Positions 1 through 5,748 of a DNA stretch of 9,202 nucleotides are shown here, one piece after another. The stretch is from positions 6,083 through 15,284 of the forward strand of contig QHRS01000159.1 of the NCBI GenBank assembly GCA_003221435.1, given 5' to 3'. Made by a program: the position numbers and the translations under genes. Positions within the stretch are counted from its first letter, which is position 1. Every line of letters starts with the position of its first letter. The notes under the pieces are model-generated. The model worked only from the letters and a program-made list of their open reading frames with translations. It made no database searches and had not been told where the DNA came from. The DNA is from Candidatus Rokuibacteriota bacterium (GTDB lineage: Bacteria > Methylomirabilota > Methylomirabilia > Rokubacteriales > CSP1-6).

Positions 1-1
1 C

Positions 2-838
2 ATCCGCATCATCCCCGAGATGGCGACCCTGATCGCCGAGTTGATCTCGGGCGGCGTGGACGTGATCAAGGCCGTGCCGCCGGACCAGATGGACGTCATC
101 AACAAATCAGGGCGGGCCCGCACGTCGGTCGCCCCGATCCTCCGCACCGCCATCATTCAGCTCGACCAGGCCGGACGGAGCGGCCCCAACCCGTTCACCG
201 ACCGCCGCGTCCGTCAGGCCGCCAACCTGGCGGCCGACGTGGACGCCGTCATCAAGCACGTGCTCAACGGCCTGGGCGATCGCGTGGCCACCGCGATCAA
301 CCCTATGGCCTTCGGGTACGACCCGAGCCTGAAACCGTTCAGGCAGGATCTGGCGAGGGCACGGAAGCTCCTCGCCGAGGCCGGCTATCCGAACGGCTTC
401 GACGTGCGCTTCCGGACCGGACCACCGATCGTCGAGCCGGCTGTGCAGCAGACCTCGGAGGCGATCTCGGCGGATCTGGCACAGGCCGGGATCCGTGTCC
501 ACCAGAATTACATCGGGCCCGTGTTCGAGTGGTCGTGGGGGTACTACTCGGTCTTTGACGCCGACGCCATCCTCTACGACGTCTTCAAGTGCGGCGAGCC
601 CTACAGCTACTACTGCAACAAGGAGCTGGACGACCTGATACAGGCCGGGCGCTCGACGCTCGATCAGAAGAAACGCGTCGAGATCTATGCCAAGGCGCAA
701 CGACTCTTGTTTGACGACGCGGCCTACCTGTACAAGTGGGGGCTGCGGGGCGTCTGGGGCATTTCCAATCGCGTCGAGTACGAGGCGCCGCGGGACGAGA
801 TCGATCGCATGTTCGTCGCGCGACCCCGAGGGCAGTAG
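2..838 (+). CDS. ABC transporter substrate-binding protein, family 5 (partial, 5' end outside window)
   Basis: This is the C-terminal 278 residues of an extracytoplasmic solute-binding protein of the family-5 (DppA/OppA/NikA, SBP_bac_5) type, which captures peptides or other small solutes for an ABC importer. The frame is open from base 2 to the TAG at 836-838, so the gene begins upstream; the ATG at base 20 is internal. The family signature is clear: the LISGGVDV segment just inside the window, then FTDRRVRQAANLAADVDAVI, then the LARARKLLAEAGYPNGFDVRF stretch that ends one lobe and opens the next. The C-terminal part contains YAKAQRLLFDDAAYLYKWGL, also usual for the family. The signal peptide would lie outside the window. 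Two permeases follow on the same strand after 118 nt, which supports the transporter assignment. Family 5 also covers nickel, opine and sugar-related ligands, so the substrate is unknown. Confidence 0.93.
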   Translation: MRIIPEMATLIAELISGGVDVIKAVPPDQMDVINKSGRARTSVAPILRTAIIQLDQAGRSGPNPFTDRRVRQAANLAADVDAVIKHVLNGLGDRVATAINPMAFGYDPSLKPFRQDLARARKLLAEAGYPNGFDVRFRTGPPIVEPAVQQTSEAISADLAQAGIRVHQNYIGPVFEWSWGYYSVFDADAILYDVFKCGEPYSYYCNKELDDLIQAGRSTLDQKKRVEIYAKAQRLLFDDAAYLYKWGLRGVWGISNRVEYEAPRDEIDRMFVARPRGQ

Positions 839-956
839 CACGGACGCCTCCTCCGTCGGTCCTCGCCTGGCTCGTCACGTGGACCGGCACCCGCGGCCCG
901 GCTCGCGGTAGCCGCGGCGGCCTGGCGGCTCCAGTGGTCGCGCGCTGCGCTTCGGG

Positions 957-1877
957 ATGAGACGCTACCTCGCGCGCCAACTCGTTCAGCTCGTCGTCGT
1001 CGTGGTCGGCATCTCGATGCTCTCGTTCGCCCTGCTCCATGTCGTCGGTGACCCGGTGCTCCTGCTGCTGCCGCAGAACGCGGGCAAGGAGGAGTTCGAG
1101 CGCTACCGGAAGCTGCTCGGTCTCGACCAGCCGCTGCCGGTCCAGTACTGGACGTTCGCGACCGGCGCGGTGCGGGGGGACTTCGGGCGATCGTGGTATG
1201 CGGACACGCCGGCGTTCCGGCTGGTCGTGGAGCGGATGCCGCCGACGCTCTATCTCACGCTAGCCGGACTCTGCGTCGGATTGCTCATCGCGCTGCCCCT
1301 CGGAATCCTGGCCGCCCTCAAGCGCCATTCGCTGCTGGACACGCTGTGCACCATGGCCGCCGTCGCGGGACAGGCGATGCCCATCTTCTGGCTCGGCATC
1401 ATGCTGATCATCGTGTTCGCGGTGCAACTGAAGCTGCTCCCGGCGTCGGGCTACGGCACCTGGCGCCACTTCATCATGCCGGCCGTGACCCTCGGCGCCT
1501 TCCTCGCGCCGATCACCATGCGGCTGGTGCGATCCGGCGTGATCGAGGTGATGAACCGGGAGTACATCAAGACCGCTCGCGCAAAGGGCGTCGCCGAGCG
1601 GATGGTCGTCATCAAGCATGCGTTCCGCAACGCCTGCATCCCGGTGATCACCGTGGTCGGGCTGCAATTCGGGCAGCTCCTGGGCGGCGCCATCGTCACC
1701 GAGACGGTCTTCGCCTGGCCCGGCGTCGCCACGCTCACGGTGGAGTCCATCAGGAACCAGGATTTCCCGGTGGTGCAGTGCGCCGTCGTGCTGCTCGCGG
1801 TGATCATCGTCGTGGTGAACCTGCTGGTCGATGTGGTCGTCGGGCTGATCGACCCCCGGATCCGGGTGGGCGCGTGA
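957..1877 (+). CDS. ABC transporter permease, DppB/OppB type
   Basis: A 306-residue inner-membrane permease of the DppB/OppB/GsiC type, half of the channel for the adjacent binding protein. The N-terminus (MRRYLARQLVQL, then a hydrophobic run to about residue 29) is typical. Further membrane segments lie at about 97-120, 132-155, 172-192, 228-250 and 272-297. The EAA loop that docks to the ATPase is at about 200-224 (NREYIKTARAKG, ending in HAFRN). The family-typical LLGLDQPLPVQYW (53-65) and C-terminal IDPRIR (298-303) are both present. Length is normal. The ATG at 957 gives the canonical N-terminus, although only a weak purine stretch precedes it. The stop codon overlaps the GTG of the next gene by 4 nt, indicating coupled translation. 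Confidence 0.95.
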   Translation: MRRYLARQLVQLVVVVVGISMLSFALLHVVGDPVLLLLPQNAGKEEFERYRKLLGLDQPLPVQYWTFATGAVRGDFGRSWYADTPAFRLVVERMPPTLYLTLAGLCVGLLIALPLGILAALKRHSLLDTLCTMAAVAGQAMPIFWLGIMLIIVFAVQLKLLPASGYGTWRHFIMPAVTLGAFLAPITMRLVRSGVIEVMNREYIKTARAKGVAERMVVIKHAFRNACIPVITVVGLQFGQLLGGAIVTETVFAWPGVATLTVESIRNQDFPVVQCAVVLLAVIIVVVNLLVDVVVGLIDPRIRVGA

Positions 1878-2794
1878 AGGCGATCGGCGCCGGGAGGGCG
1901 GCGGCGGTCGGGGACACGGTCGAGTCGCGCGCGGCGTCGACGCGGCCCGGGCGCGCCCTCACGCGGCTCCGGCGCCTGAAGTGGGGTGTCGTGGCGCTGC
2001 TCATCGTGCTCGTGATTATCGCGAGCGCCGCCTTCGCGCCCTGGGTCGCGCCCGACGATCCGCTGGCGGTGGACATCCGGCATCGGCTGGCGCCCCCGGC
2101 GTGGATGGACGGCGGATCACCGCGGCACCTGCTCGGCACCGATCAGATCGGGCGCGATCTCCTGTCGCGCGTGATCTACGGAGGCCGGGTCTCGCTCGTC
2201 ATCGGCGTCGCCGCGGTGTTGATCTCCGCGTCGGTGGGCGTGCTGCTGGGACTCGGAGGCGGCTACTTCGGCTCCCGGCCGGACGCAGTCATCATGACCC
2301 TCGTCAACGTGATGCTGTCCTTCCCGTTCGTGCTGCTGGCCCTCGCCGTCGTCGCGGTTCTCGGTCCGAGCCAGCCGAACATGATCGTCGTGCTGGGCAT
2401 CGCTGGCTGGCCGTTCTACACGCGCGTCGTCCGCGCCGAGACGCTCGCGCTCCGGGAACGGGAGTTCGTCACCGCGGGCCGGGCGCTTGGCATGAGTCAC
2501 CTCCGGATCATGTTCGGCCAGATCCTTCCCAACCTCGCGTCGCTGATCGTGGTGATCGCGACCTTGCAAGTCGCCCAGGTGATCATCCTCGAGTCGTTCC
2601 TGTCGTTTCTCGGCCTCGGGGTCCAGCCACCCACGCCCGCATGGGGCAACATGCTCGGCGAGGGACGTGTCTACATGCTCAACTCATGGTGGATCGCCGC
2701 GTTCCCCGGGCTCGCCATCTTCATCACGACGCTCGCGATCAACCTGCTGGGCAACGCGCTCCGCGACTGGCTCGACCCGCACATGAAGCTGTAG
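1874..2794 (+). CDS. ABC transporter permease, DppC/OppC type
   Basis: A 306-residue inner-membrane permease of the DppC/OppC/GsiD type, the heterodimer partner of the preceding permease. The frame is open far upstream inside the previous gene, but the GTG at 1874 (GTGA overlap with the preceding stop) gives the expected length and a cytoplasmic Arg-rich N-terminus before the first membrane segment (37-57). The hallmark HLLGTDQIGRDLLSRVIYGG lies at 85-104. Membrane segments are at about 107-130, 144-164, 168-187, 219-240 and 273-294. The EAA loop is at about 196-220 (REREFVTAGRALG, then QILPN). LGVQPPTPAWGNML (248-261) and the C-terminal GNALRDWLDP are standard. No ATPase gene follows within the window; the next gene is an unrelated deaminase. 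A start a few codons further in cannot be excluded. Confidence 0.94.
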   Translation: MKAIGAGRAAAVGDTVESRAASTRPGRALTRLRRLKWGVVALLIVLVIIASAAFAPWVAPDDPLAVDIRHRLAPPAWMDGGSPRHLLGTDQIGRDLLSRVIYGGRVSLVIGVAAVLISASVGVLLGLGGGYFGSRPDAVIMTLVNVMLSFPFVLLALAVVAVLGPSQPNMIVVLGIAGWPFYTRVVRAETLALREREFVTAGRALGMSHLRIMFGQILPNLASLIVVIATLQVAQVIILESFLSFLGLGVQPPTPAWGNMLGEGRVYMLNSWWIAAFPGLAIFITTLAINLLGNALRDWLDPHMKL

Positions 2795-2802
2795 ACCACC
2801 GA

Positions 2803-2822
2803 AGGGGGCTGCGGCGGCCCCT
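2803..2822 (+). terminator. possible stem-loop terminator after the permease genes
   Basis: Nine bases after the DppC stop codon there is a GC stem-loop: AGGGG at 2803-2807 can pair with CCCCT at 2818-2822, or GGGGC at 2805-2809 with GCCCC at 2817-2821. No T-run follows, so a classical intrinsic terminator is not supported. It could serve as a 3' processing or stabilising hairpin at the end of the importer transcript. Position is the main argument. Confidence 0.3.
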
Positions 2823-2874
2823 AGCGCGTGGTTGCCTTCCGGCGCTAACCAAGGCCCGGCGCGGCATCGCCTTG
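2822..2874. repeat. two consecutive short inverted repeats in the intergenic region
   Basis: TAGCGC at 2822-2827 is matched by GCGCTA at 2842-2847 (14-nt loop), with a competing TGGTT/AACCA pairing at 2829-2833 and 2847-2851. Next, CAAGGC at 2850-2855 is matched by GCCTTG at 2869-2874 (13-nt loop). Together with the hairpin just upstream this makes a run of potential stem-loops over about 70 nt. No integron attC core sequences and no insertion-sequence ends were recognised. The function is unknown and chance is possible in GC-rich DNA. Confidence 0.35.
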
Positions 2875-2900
2875 CCGGCCGTAAGCAGATGGGCTACCTT
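2872..2900 (+). promoter_or_regulatory. weak sigma70-like promoter candidate before the deaminase gene
   Basis: TTGCCG (2872-2877) and TACCTT (2895-2900) are separated by exactly 17 nt, about 50 nt before the deaminase ATG. The match to the -35 consensus is 4 of 6 and to the -10 is 3 of 6, so this is only suggestive. It overlaps the right arm of an inverted repeat. A separate promoter here would make sense because the deaminase differs from the importer genes in composition and function. Confidence 0.2.
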
Positions 2901-2949
2901 CGAGCCCGAGACACACACGGCGCTCCTGGTACGGTTTCGCTTCTGCGAA

Positions 2950-3390
2950 ATGATCGACGAGTTCATGCGGGCAGCGATAAACGAGGCCGAGCAGGGCCTG
3001 CAGGAAGGCGGCATTCCGATCGGCTCAGTGCTCGTGCATGGTCGGCGAATCATCGGTCGCGGTCATAACCGGCGCGTCCAGCGCGGAAGCGTTGTGCTGC
3101 ACGGTGAAATGGATGCGCTTGAGAACGCCGGCCGACAGCCGGCGGCCGTATACCGCGAGTGCACTCTGTATACAACGCTTTCACCGTGTGCGATGTGCAC
3201 CGGGGCCATTCTGCTGTACGGCATTCGTCATGTCGTCGTTGGCGAGAGCCACACGTTCGTGGGGGAGGAAGCGCTGCTACGGTCTCGCGGCGTCGTGGTC
3301 GACGTGCTCCAAGATGCTACCTGCATCCAGTTGATGACCACGTTCATCCGGGCCAATCCGCGGCTCTGGAACGAAGATATCGGCGCGTAG
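2950..3390 (+). CDS. cytosine deaminase, fungal (FCY1-like) type, CDA superfamily
   Basis: A 146-residue zinc deaminase that closely resembles yeast cytosine deaminase (Fcy1), which converts cytosine to uracil for pyrimidine salvage; it is unrelated to the amidohydrolase CodA. The zinc site is H51-G-E53 and P79-C80-A-M-C83, with E53 as the proton shuttle. Substrate-pocket features of the yeast enzyme also appear: N40 in GRGHN, LYTTLSPC (73-80), CTGAI followed by YGI (90-92), F103, and the C-terminal gate W140-N-E-D143-I-G. Near-full-length alignment to the yeast protein without large gaps is evident by eye from memory of its sequence. The frame is open far upstream, but the ATG at 2950 matches the start of the conserved first helix; no Shine-Dalgarno is visible, so the exact start is uncertain. 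The alternative reading, a general nucleoside or tRNA deaminase, is less likely given the C-terminal WxEDIG motif. Confidence 0.85.
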   Translation: MIDEFMRAAINEAEQGLQEGGIPIGSVLVHGRRIIGRGHNRRVQRGSVVLHGEMDALENAGRQPAAVYRECTLYTTLSPCAMCTGAILLYGIRHVVVGESHTFVGEEALLRSRGVVVDVLQDATCIQLMTTFIRANPRLWNEDIGA

Positions 3391-3458
3391 AAGCGCGCCG
3401 GGCCGCCATGCGAGCTCGGGTCAGCCGAACGACGCGCTGCAGCTGACAGGAACGCGTA

Positions 3459-3962
3459 ATGATACTGCTTCTTAAGAATCTGCTGTTCACCTTGGTCGTC
3501 CCGAGCACTGTCGCAGTCTACGTGCCATTGCTGATTGCCCGAGGACGATCGCCGGCCTCCGGCGTTACCTGTCCTTTGGCGGTCGTTGTCTTGGCGCTGG
3601 GAGCCAGCACCTACGCGTGGTCCGTTTGGGATTTCGCCACATTCGGGCGGGGCACCCCCGCGCCGATCGATGCGCCCAAGAGGCTCGTCGTGCGAGGTCT
3701 CTATCGTTACACCCGAAATCCAATGTACGTCGGCGCGCTGACCGTGATTCTGGGCTGGGCCCTCTTCTTTCGCGCGACCGCCATGCTCCTCTATGCCATC
3801 GTCGTGGGGATTATCTTTCACCTCTTCATCGTTCTCTACGAGGAACGTCATCTTCGGCGAGAGTTCGGGAGCGAGTACGATGACTACCGATCTAGCGCAC
3901 CCGAGGGCGCGGAGGTTGAGGCCGAGGATCAGGTCTGCTCGGAGTGCGTCCCGGGCCGTTGA
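3459..3962 (+). CDS. small integral membrane methyltransferase (isoprenylcysteine / phospholipid N-methyltransferase-like)
   Basis: A 167-residue membrane protein of the ICMT/PEMT-like methyltransferase group, which uses S-adenosylmethionine at the membrane. Hydrophobic segments lie at about 5-26, 37-56, 92-105 and 108-126. The group signature is strong: GTPAPIDAPKRLVVRGLYRY (65-84), then TRNPMYVG (85-92), and YEERHLRREFG (127-137) with EYDDY (139-143) at the SAM-binding end. An AGGA at 3448-3451 sits 7 nt before the ATG. The substrate cannot be told: bacterial members act on lipids, small thiols or unknown targets, and bacteria generally lack prenylated CaaX proteins. The tail after about residue 144 is acidic and unlike the Arg/Pro-rich ending usual in the group, and a neighbouring frame reads Arg/Pro-rich there, so a late frameshift is possible. 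It lies 68 nt after the deaminase and 29 nt before the next gene. Confidence 0.82.
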   Translation: MILLLKNLLFTLVVPSTVAVYVPLLIARGRSPASGVTCPLAVVVLALGASTYAWSVWDFATFGRGTPAPIDAPKRLVVRGLYRYTRNPMYVGALTVILGWALFFRATAMLLYAIVVGIIFHLFIVLYEERHLRREFGSEYDDYRSSAPEGAEVEAEDQVCSECVPGR

Positions 3963-3982
3963 GTCTGGTTTCGTTATCGCCG

Positions 3983-3988
3983 AAGGAG
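3983..3988 (+). promoter_or_regulatory. ribosome binding site deciding the start of the repeat protein
   Basis: AAGGAG is followed after 3 nt by the ATG at 3992. This favours ATG 3992 over the in-frame GTG at 3944, which would overlap the preceding gene and place a non-signal-like stretch before the signal peptide. Confidence 0.55.
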
Positions 3989-3991
3989 AAG

Positions 3992-4432
3992 ATGTTGCCT
4001 TTGCGGGTGTCGCCGATCAAATGCACCCTTGCCGCAGTGATGCTGCTCGTGCCTCTCCCTGGTGCGGGGTCTGATCTGACGGACGAAGCGGTCAACCGCT
4101 GCCTGTACCAGATGGGTGAGTTCGGAGCCGCAATGGTCCAGGCGTGCGTGGATCAAGAGCTGTCTGCCGCGAGAGCTCTCTCGCAGTACTCGGAGGAAGT
4201 CAAAGAGATCGTCGCCCGTTGCACGCGGCACATGCAACGGAACGGCTGGTCGACGGTGAAGGCGTGCGCCGACCAAGACATCGAAGCCGCAGCTGCGCTC
4301 GCAGAATACGCCAAGGAGCACGACGCCCTGGTTAAAAGGTGCCAGACTCAGATGGGAGAGCACGGTGCCGCGAGGGTCAAGGCCTGTGCAGATCAGGAGA
4401 TTCAGGCGAGAGAGCCGAGAAAGAAGGACTGA
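3992..4432 (+). CDS. exported hypothetical protein with three C-X14-C repeats
   Basis: A 146-residue protein I do not recognise. Residues 1-27 look like a Sec signal peptide: R5 and K10, a hydrophobic core TLAAVMLLVPLP, then a small-residue region GAGS near which cleavage is expected, so the mature protein is probably periplasmic or secreted. The rest consists of three tandem units of exactly 40 residues (the third cut short) beginning at V34, V74 and V114. Each has Arg-Cys, then 14 residues, then a second Cys followed by (A/V)DQ(E/D)(I/L). The cysteines are C37/C52, C77/C92 and C117/C132. The rest of each unit is Ala/Glu-rich and probably helical, suggesting helical hairpins pinned by disulfides. 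The protein ends in a charged REPRKKD tail. It is a separate gene from the methyltransferase 29 nt upstream, though probably co-transcribed. The Cys pairing and fold are inference; no function can be assigned. Confidence 0.78.
   Translation: MLPLRVSPIKCTLAAVMLLVPLPGAGSDLTDEAVNRCLYQMGEFGAAMVQACVDQELSAARALSQYSEEVKEIVARCTRHMQRNGWSTVKACADQDIEAAAALAEYAKEHDALVKRCQTQMGEHGAARVKACADQEIQAREPRKKD
4091..4429 (+). repeat. three tandem 120-nt coding repeats (40-residue CX14C units)
   Basis: Units span 4091-4210, 4211-4330 and 4331-4429 (last one truncated). The first-Cys TGC codons lie at 4100 and 4220 and the third at 4340, exactly 120 nt apart. Protein-level consensus is Val-x-Arg-Cys, Met at +4 after the Cys, Gly at +8, Val-(Lys/Gln)-Ala-Cys, then Asp-Gln. 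Codons have diverged between units, so this is an old internal duplication kept by selection on the protein rather than a recent DNA repeat. Confidence 0.85.
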
Positions 4433-4588
4433 GATCATCGCCCGCTCTCTTGAGAGCCACCACGATCGCGGCAACGTTGTCATTGTGCCGGATTGAGCGC
4501 GTGCAGTAGCATCGACACCTGTCTCGCGCGACCGGGCCGAACCGGCCGCCAGCGGGTGCGGAAGCCAACAGAGGCCCGAAGGCAGCAG

Positions 4589-4595
4589 AGGGAGG
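4589..4595 (+). promoter_or_regulatory. ribosome binding site of the first operon gene
   Basis: AGGGAGG lies 4 nt before the ATG at 4600. It fixes the start of the first mandelate racemase-like gene. The 167-nt gap upstream (4433-4599) holds no gene; only weak promoter-like hexamers and a 5-bp hairpin (4444-4457) can be seen. Confidence 0.6.
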
Positions 4596-4599
4596 CCCC

Positions 4600-5739
4600 A
4601 TGCACATCGTCGACCTCAAGGCGTATCCGACTTCGTTTCCGGTGCCCCCGACTGAGAGCGTGACGCTTGGGATCGGCCGCACGGTGAAGCGCGACGCCGT
4701 CGTGGTGAAGGTCACGACCGATGAGGGACTCACGGGCTACGGCGAGTCGCATCACGGCCGGGCGCCCGGGGCGGTCGCCCACCTCGTGAACACCACGCTC
4801 CGCCAGCTCGTGCTCGGCATGGACGCAGCCGACGTCGTCGGCGTCTGGGCGAAGGTCTACAAGATGCAGCTCGGGAGCCACGGCCTGGGCGCGGCCGCCG
4901 CGATCGGGATGAGCGGCATCGACATGGCGCTCTGGGACATCCGGGGCAAGGCGATCGGCTGGCCGCTCTACCGGCTGCTCGGCGGGGCGTCGCGCCCGAT
5001 TCCCGCGTATGCCGGCGGTGTCTCGCTCGGCTACCAGGAGCCGGCCGCGCTCGTGGAGGAAGCGCGCGCGCTGATCGCGTCGGGCTACACGGCGGTCAAG
5101 CTGCGCATCGGCGACGCGCCCGCGCGCGATCTGGCGCGCGTCAGCGCGGTCCGCAAAGCCTTCGGCGACGAGCTGATGATCCTGACCGACGCCAACACCG
5201 GCTACACACTGGACGACGCGCGGACGGTGATGCCCGGGCTCGACGCCAACGGTGTCGGATGGCTCGAAGAGCCGTTCCCCGCGCACGACTATCGGAGCTA
5301 CGCCGCGGCGCGGAGCTTCGGGCGGGTACCGCTCGCGGCGGGCGAGAACCATTACACCCGGTTCGAGTTCACACGCCTCATCGAGGACGGCTCGATCACG
5401 GTGCTGCAGCCCGACCTGTCGAAGACGGGCGGCGTCACCGAGGCGCTCCGCATCGCGGCGCTGGCATCCGCGTGGAAGCTCCGGATCAACCCGCACACGT
5501 CGATGACGGGGCTCAACATGGCGGCGACGATCCACTTCCTCGCCGCGATCGACAACGGCGGGTACTTCGAAGGCGACGTCTCGAGGAACAACCTATTCCG
5601 CGACGAGCTGGTCAGCCGGCCGTACGCGGTCGGCGCGGACGGCTGCGTGCGCCCGCTCGAGAAGCCCGGCCTCGGCCTCGAGGTGAACGAGGAGTTCCTC
5701 GCCCGGCACCCCGTCATCGAGGGGCCGAGCTACGTGTGA
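4600..5739 (+). CDS. mandelate racemase/muconate lactonizing enzyme family protein (MR-like, K-x-R variant)
   Basis: A 379-residue enolase-superfamily enzyme, which abstracts the proton alpha to a carboxylate using a Mg2+-stabilised enolate; likely an acid-sugar or hydroxyacid dehydratase or epimerase in the cytoplasm. The N-terminal capping domain (about 1-125) contains TDEGLTGYGE and DMALWDIRGKAIGWP. In the barrel, the metal ligands are D197 (TDANTGY), E223 (WLEEPF) and E249 (AAGEN). The general-acid/base dyad is D272 (LQPDLSKTGG) and H299 (INPHTSMTG). This set matches mandelate racemase D195/E221/E247/D270/H297 with a constant offset of 2. The other face has K167-L-R169 where mandelate racemase has K-x-K, so a two-base racemase is less likely. 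The usual ending PGLGLEVNEEF is present. A strong Shine-Dalgarno (4589-4595) supports the ATG. Probably the first gene of the operon. The substrate is unknown. Confidence 0.92.
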   Translation: MHIVDLKAYPTSFPVPPTESVTLGIGRTVKRDAVVVKVTTDEGLTGYGESHHGRAPGAVAHLVNTTLRQLVLGMDAADVVGVWAKVYKMQLGSHGLGAAAAIGMSGIDMALWDIRGKAIGWPLYRLLGGASRPIPAYAGGVSLGYQEPAALVEEARALIASGYTAVKLRIGDAPARDLARVSAVRKAFGDELMILTDANTGYTLDDARTVMPGLDANGVGWLEEPFPAHDYRSYAAARSFGRVPLAAGENHYTRFEFTRLIEDGSITVLQPDLSKTGGVTEALRIAALASAWKLRINPHTSMTGLNMAATIHFLAAIDNGGYFEGDVSRNNLFRDELVSRPYAVGADGCVRPLEKPGLGLEVNEEFLARHPVIEGPSYV

Positions 5740-5748
5740 GGAGCGATC

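Noticed and set aside
839..956. 118-nt gap between binding protein and DppB with a CGCGGC/GCCGCG inverted repeat
   Set aside because: Short GC-only arms in GC-rich DNA, no T-run and no clear promoter; nothing beyond an intra-operon spacer can be supported.
1193..1873. Long upstream extension of the DppC permease frame inside the DppB gene
   Set aside because: The translation is His/Arg/Gly/Ala-rich and lies entirely within the DppB gene; the GTG at 1874 gives the normal family length and a coupled overlap.
2842..2850. GCGCTAACC as part of an integron attC site
   Set aside because: It does not match the RYYYAAC core, and no partner GTTRRRY core or integrase is present.
3944..3991. GTG 3944 as the start of the Cys-repeat protein
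   Set aside because: It would overlap the methyltransferase by 19 nt and place a Pro/Ser-rich stretch before the signal peptide; ATG 3992 has an AAGGAG just upstream.
4444..4457. GCTCT/AGAGC hairpin after the Cys-repeat gene as a terminator
   Set aside because: Only 5 bp with a 4-nt loop, and no T-run follows.
4483..4512. TTGTGC and TAGCAT 18 nt apart as a promoter for the catabolic operon
   Set aside because: Only 3 of 6 and 4 of 6 consensus matches; too weak to annotate, although a promoter is expected somewhere in 4433-4599.
4480..5535. A 351-residue minus-strand open frame opposite the first enolase-superfamily gene
   Set aside because: Same reason: Arg-rich shadow frame without domain signatures, overlapping a well-supported gene.
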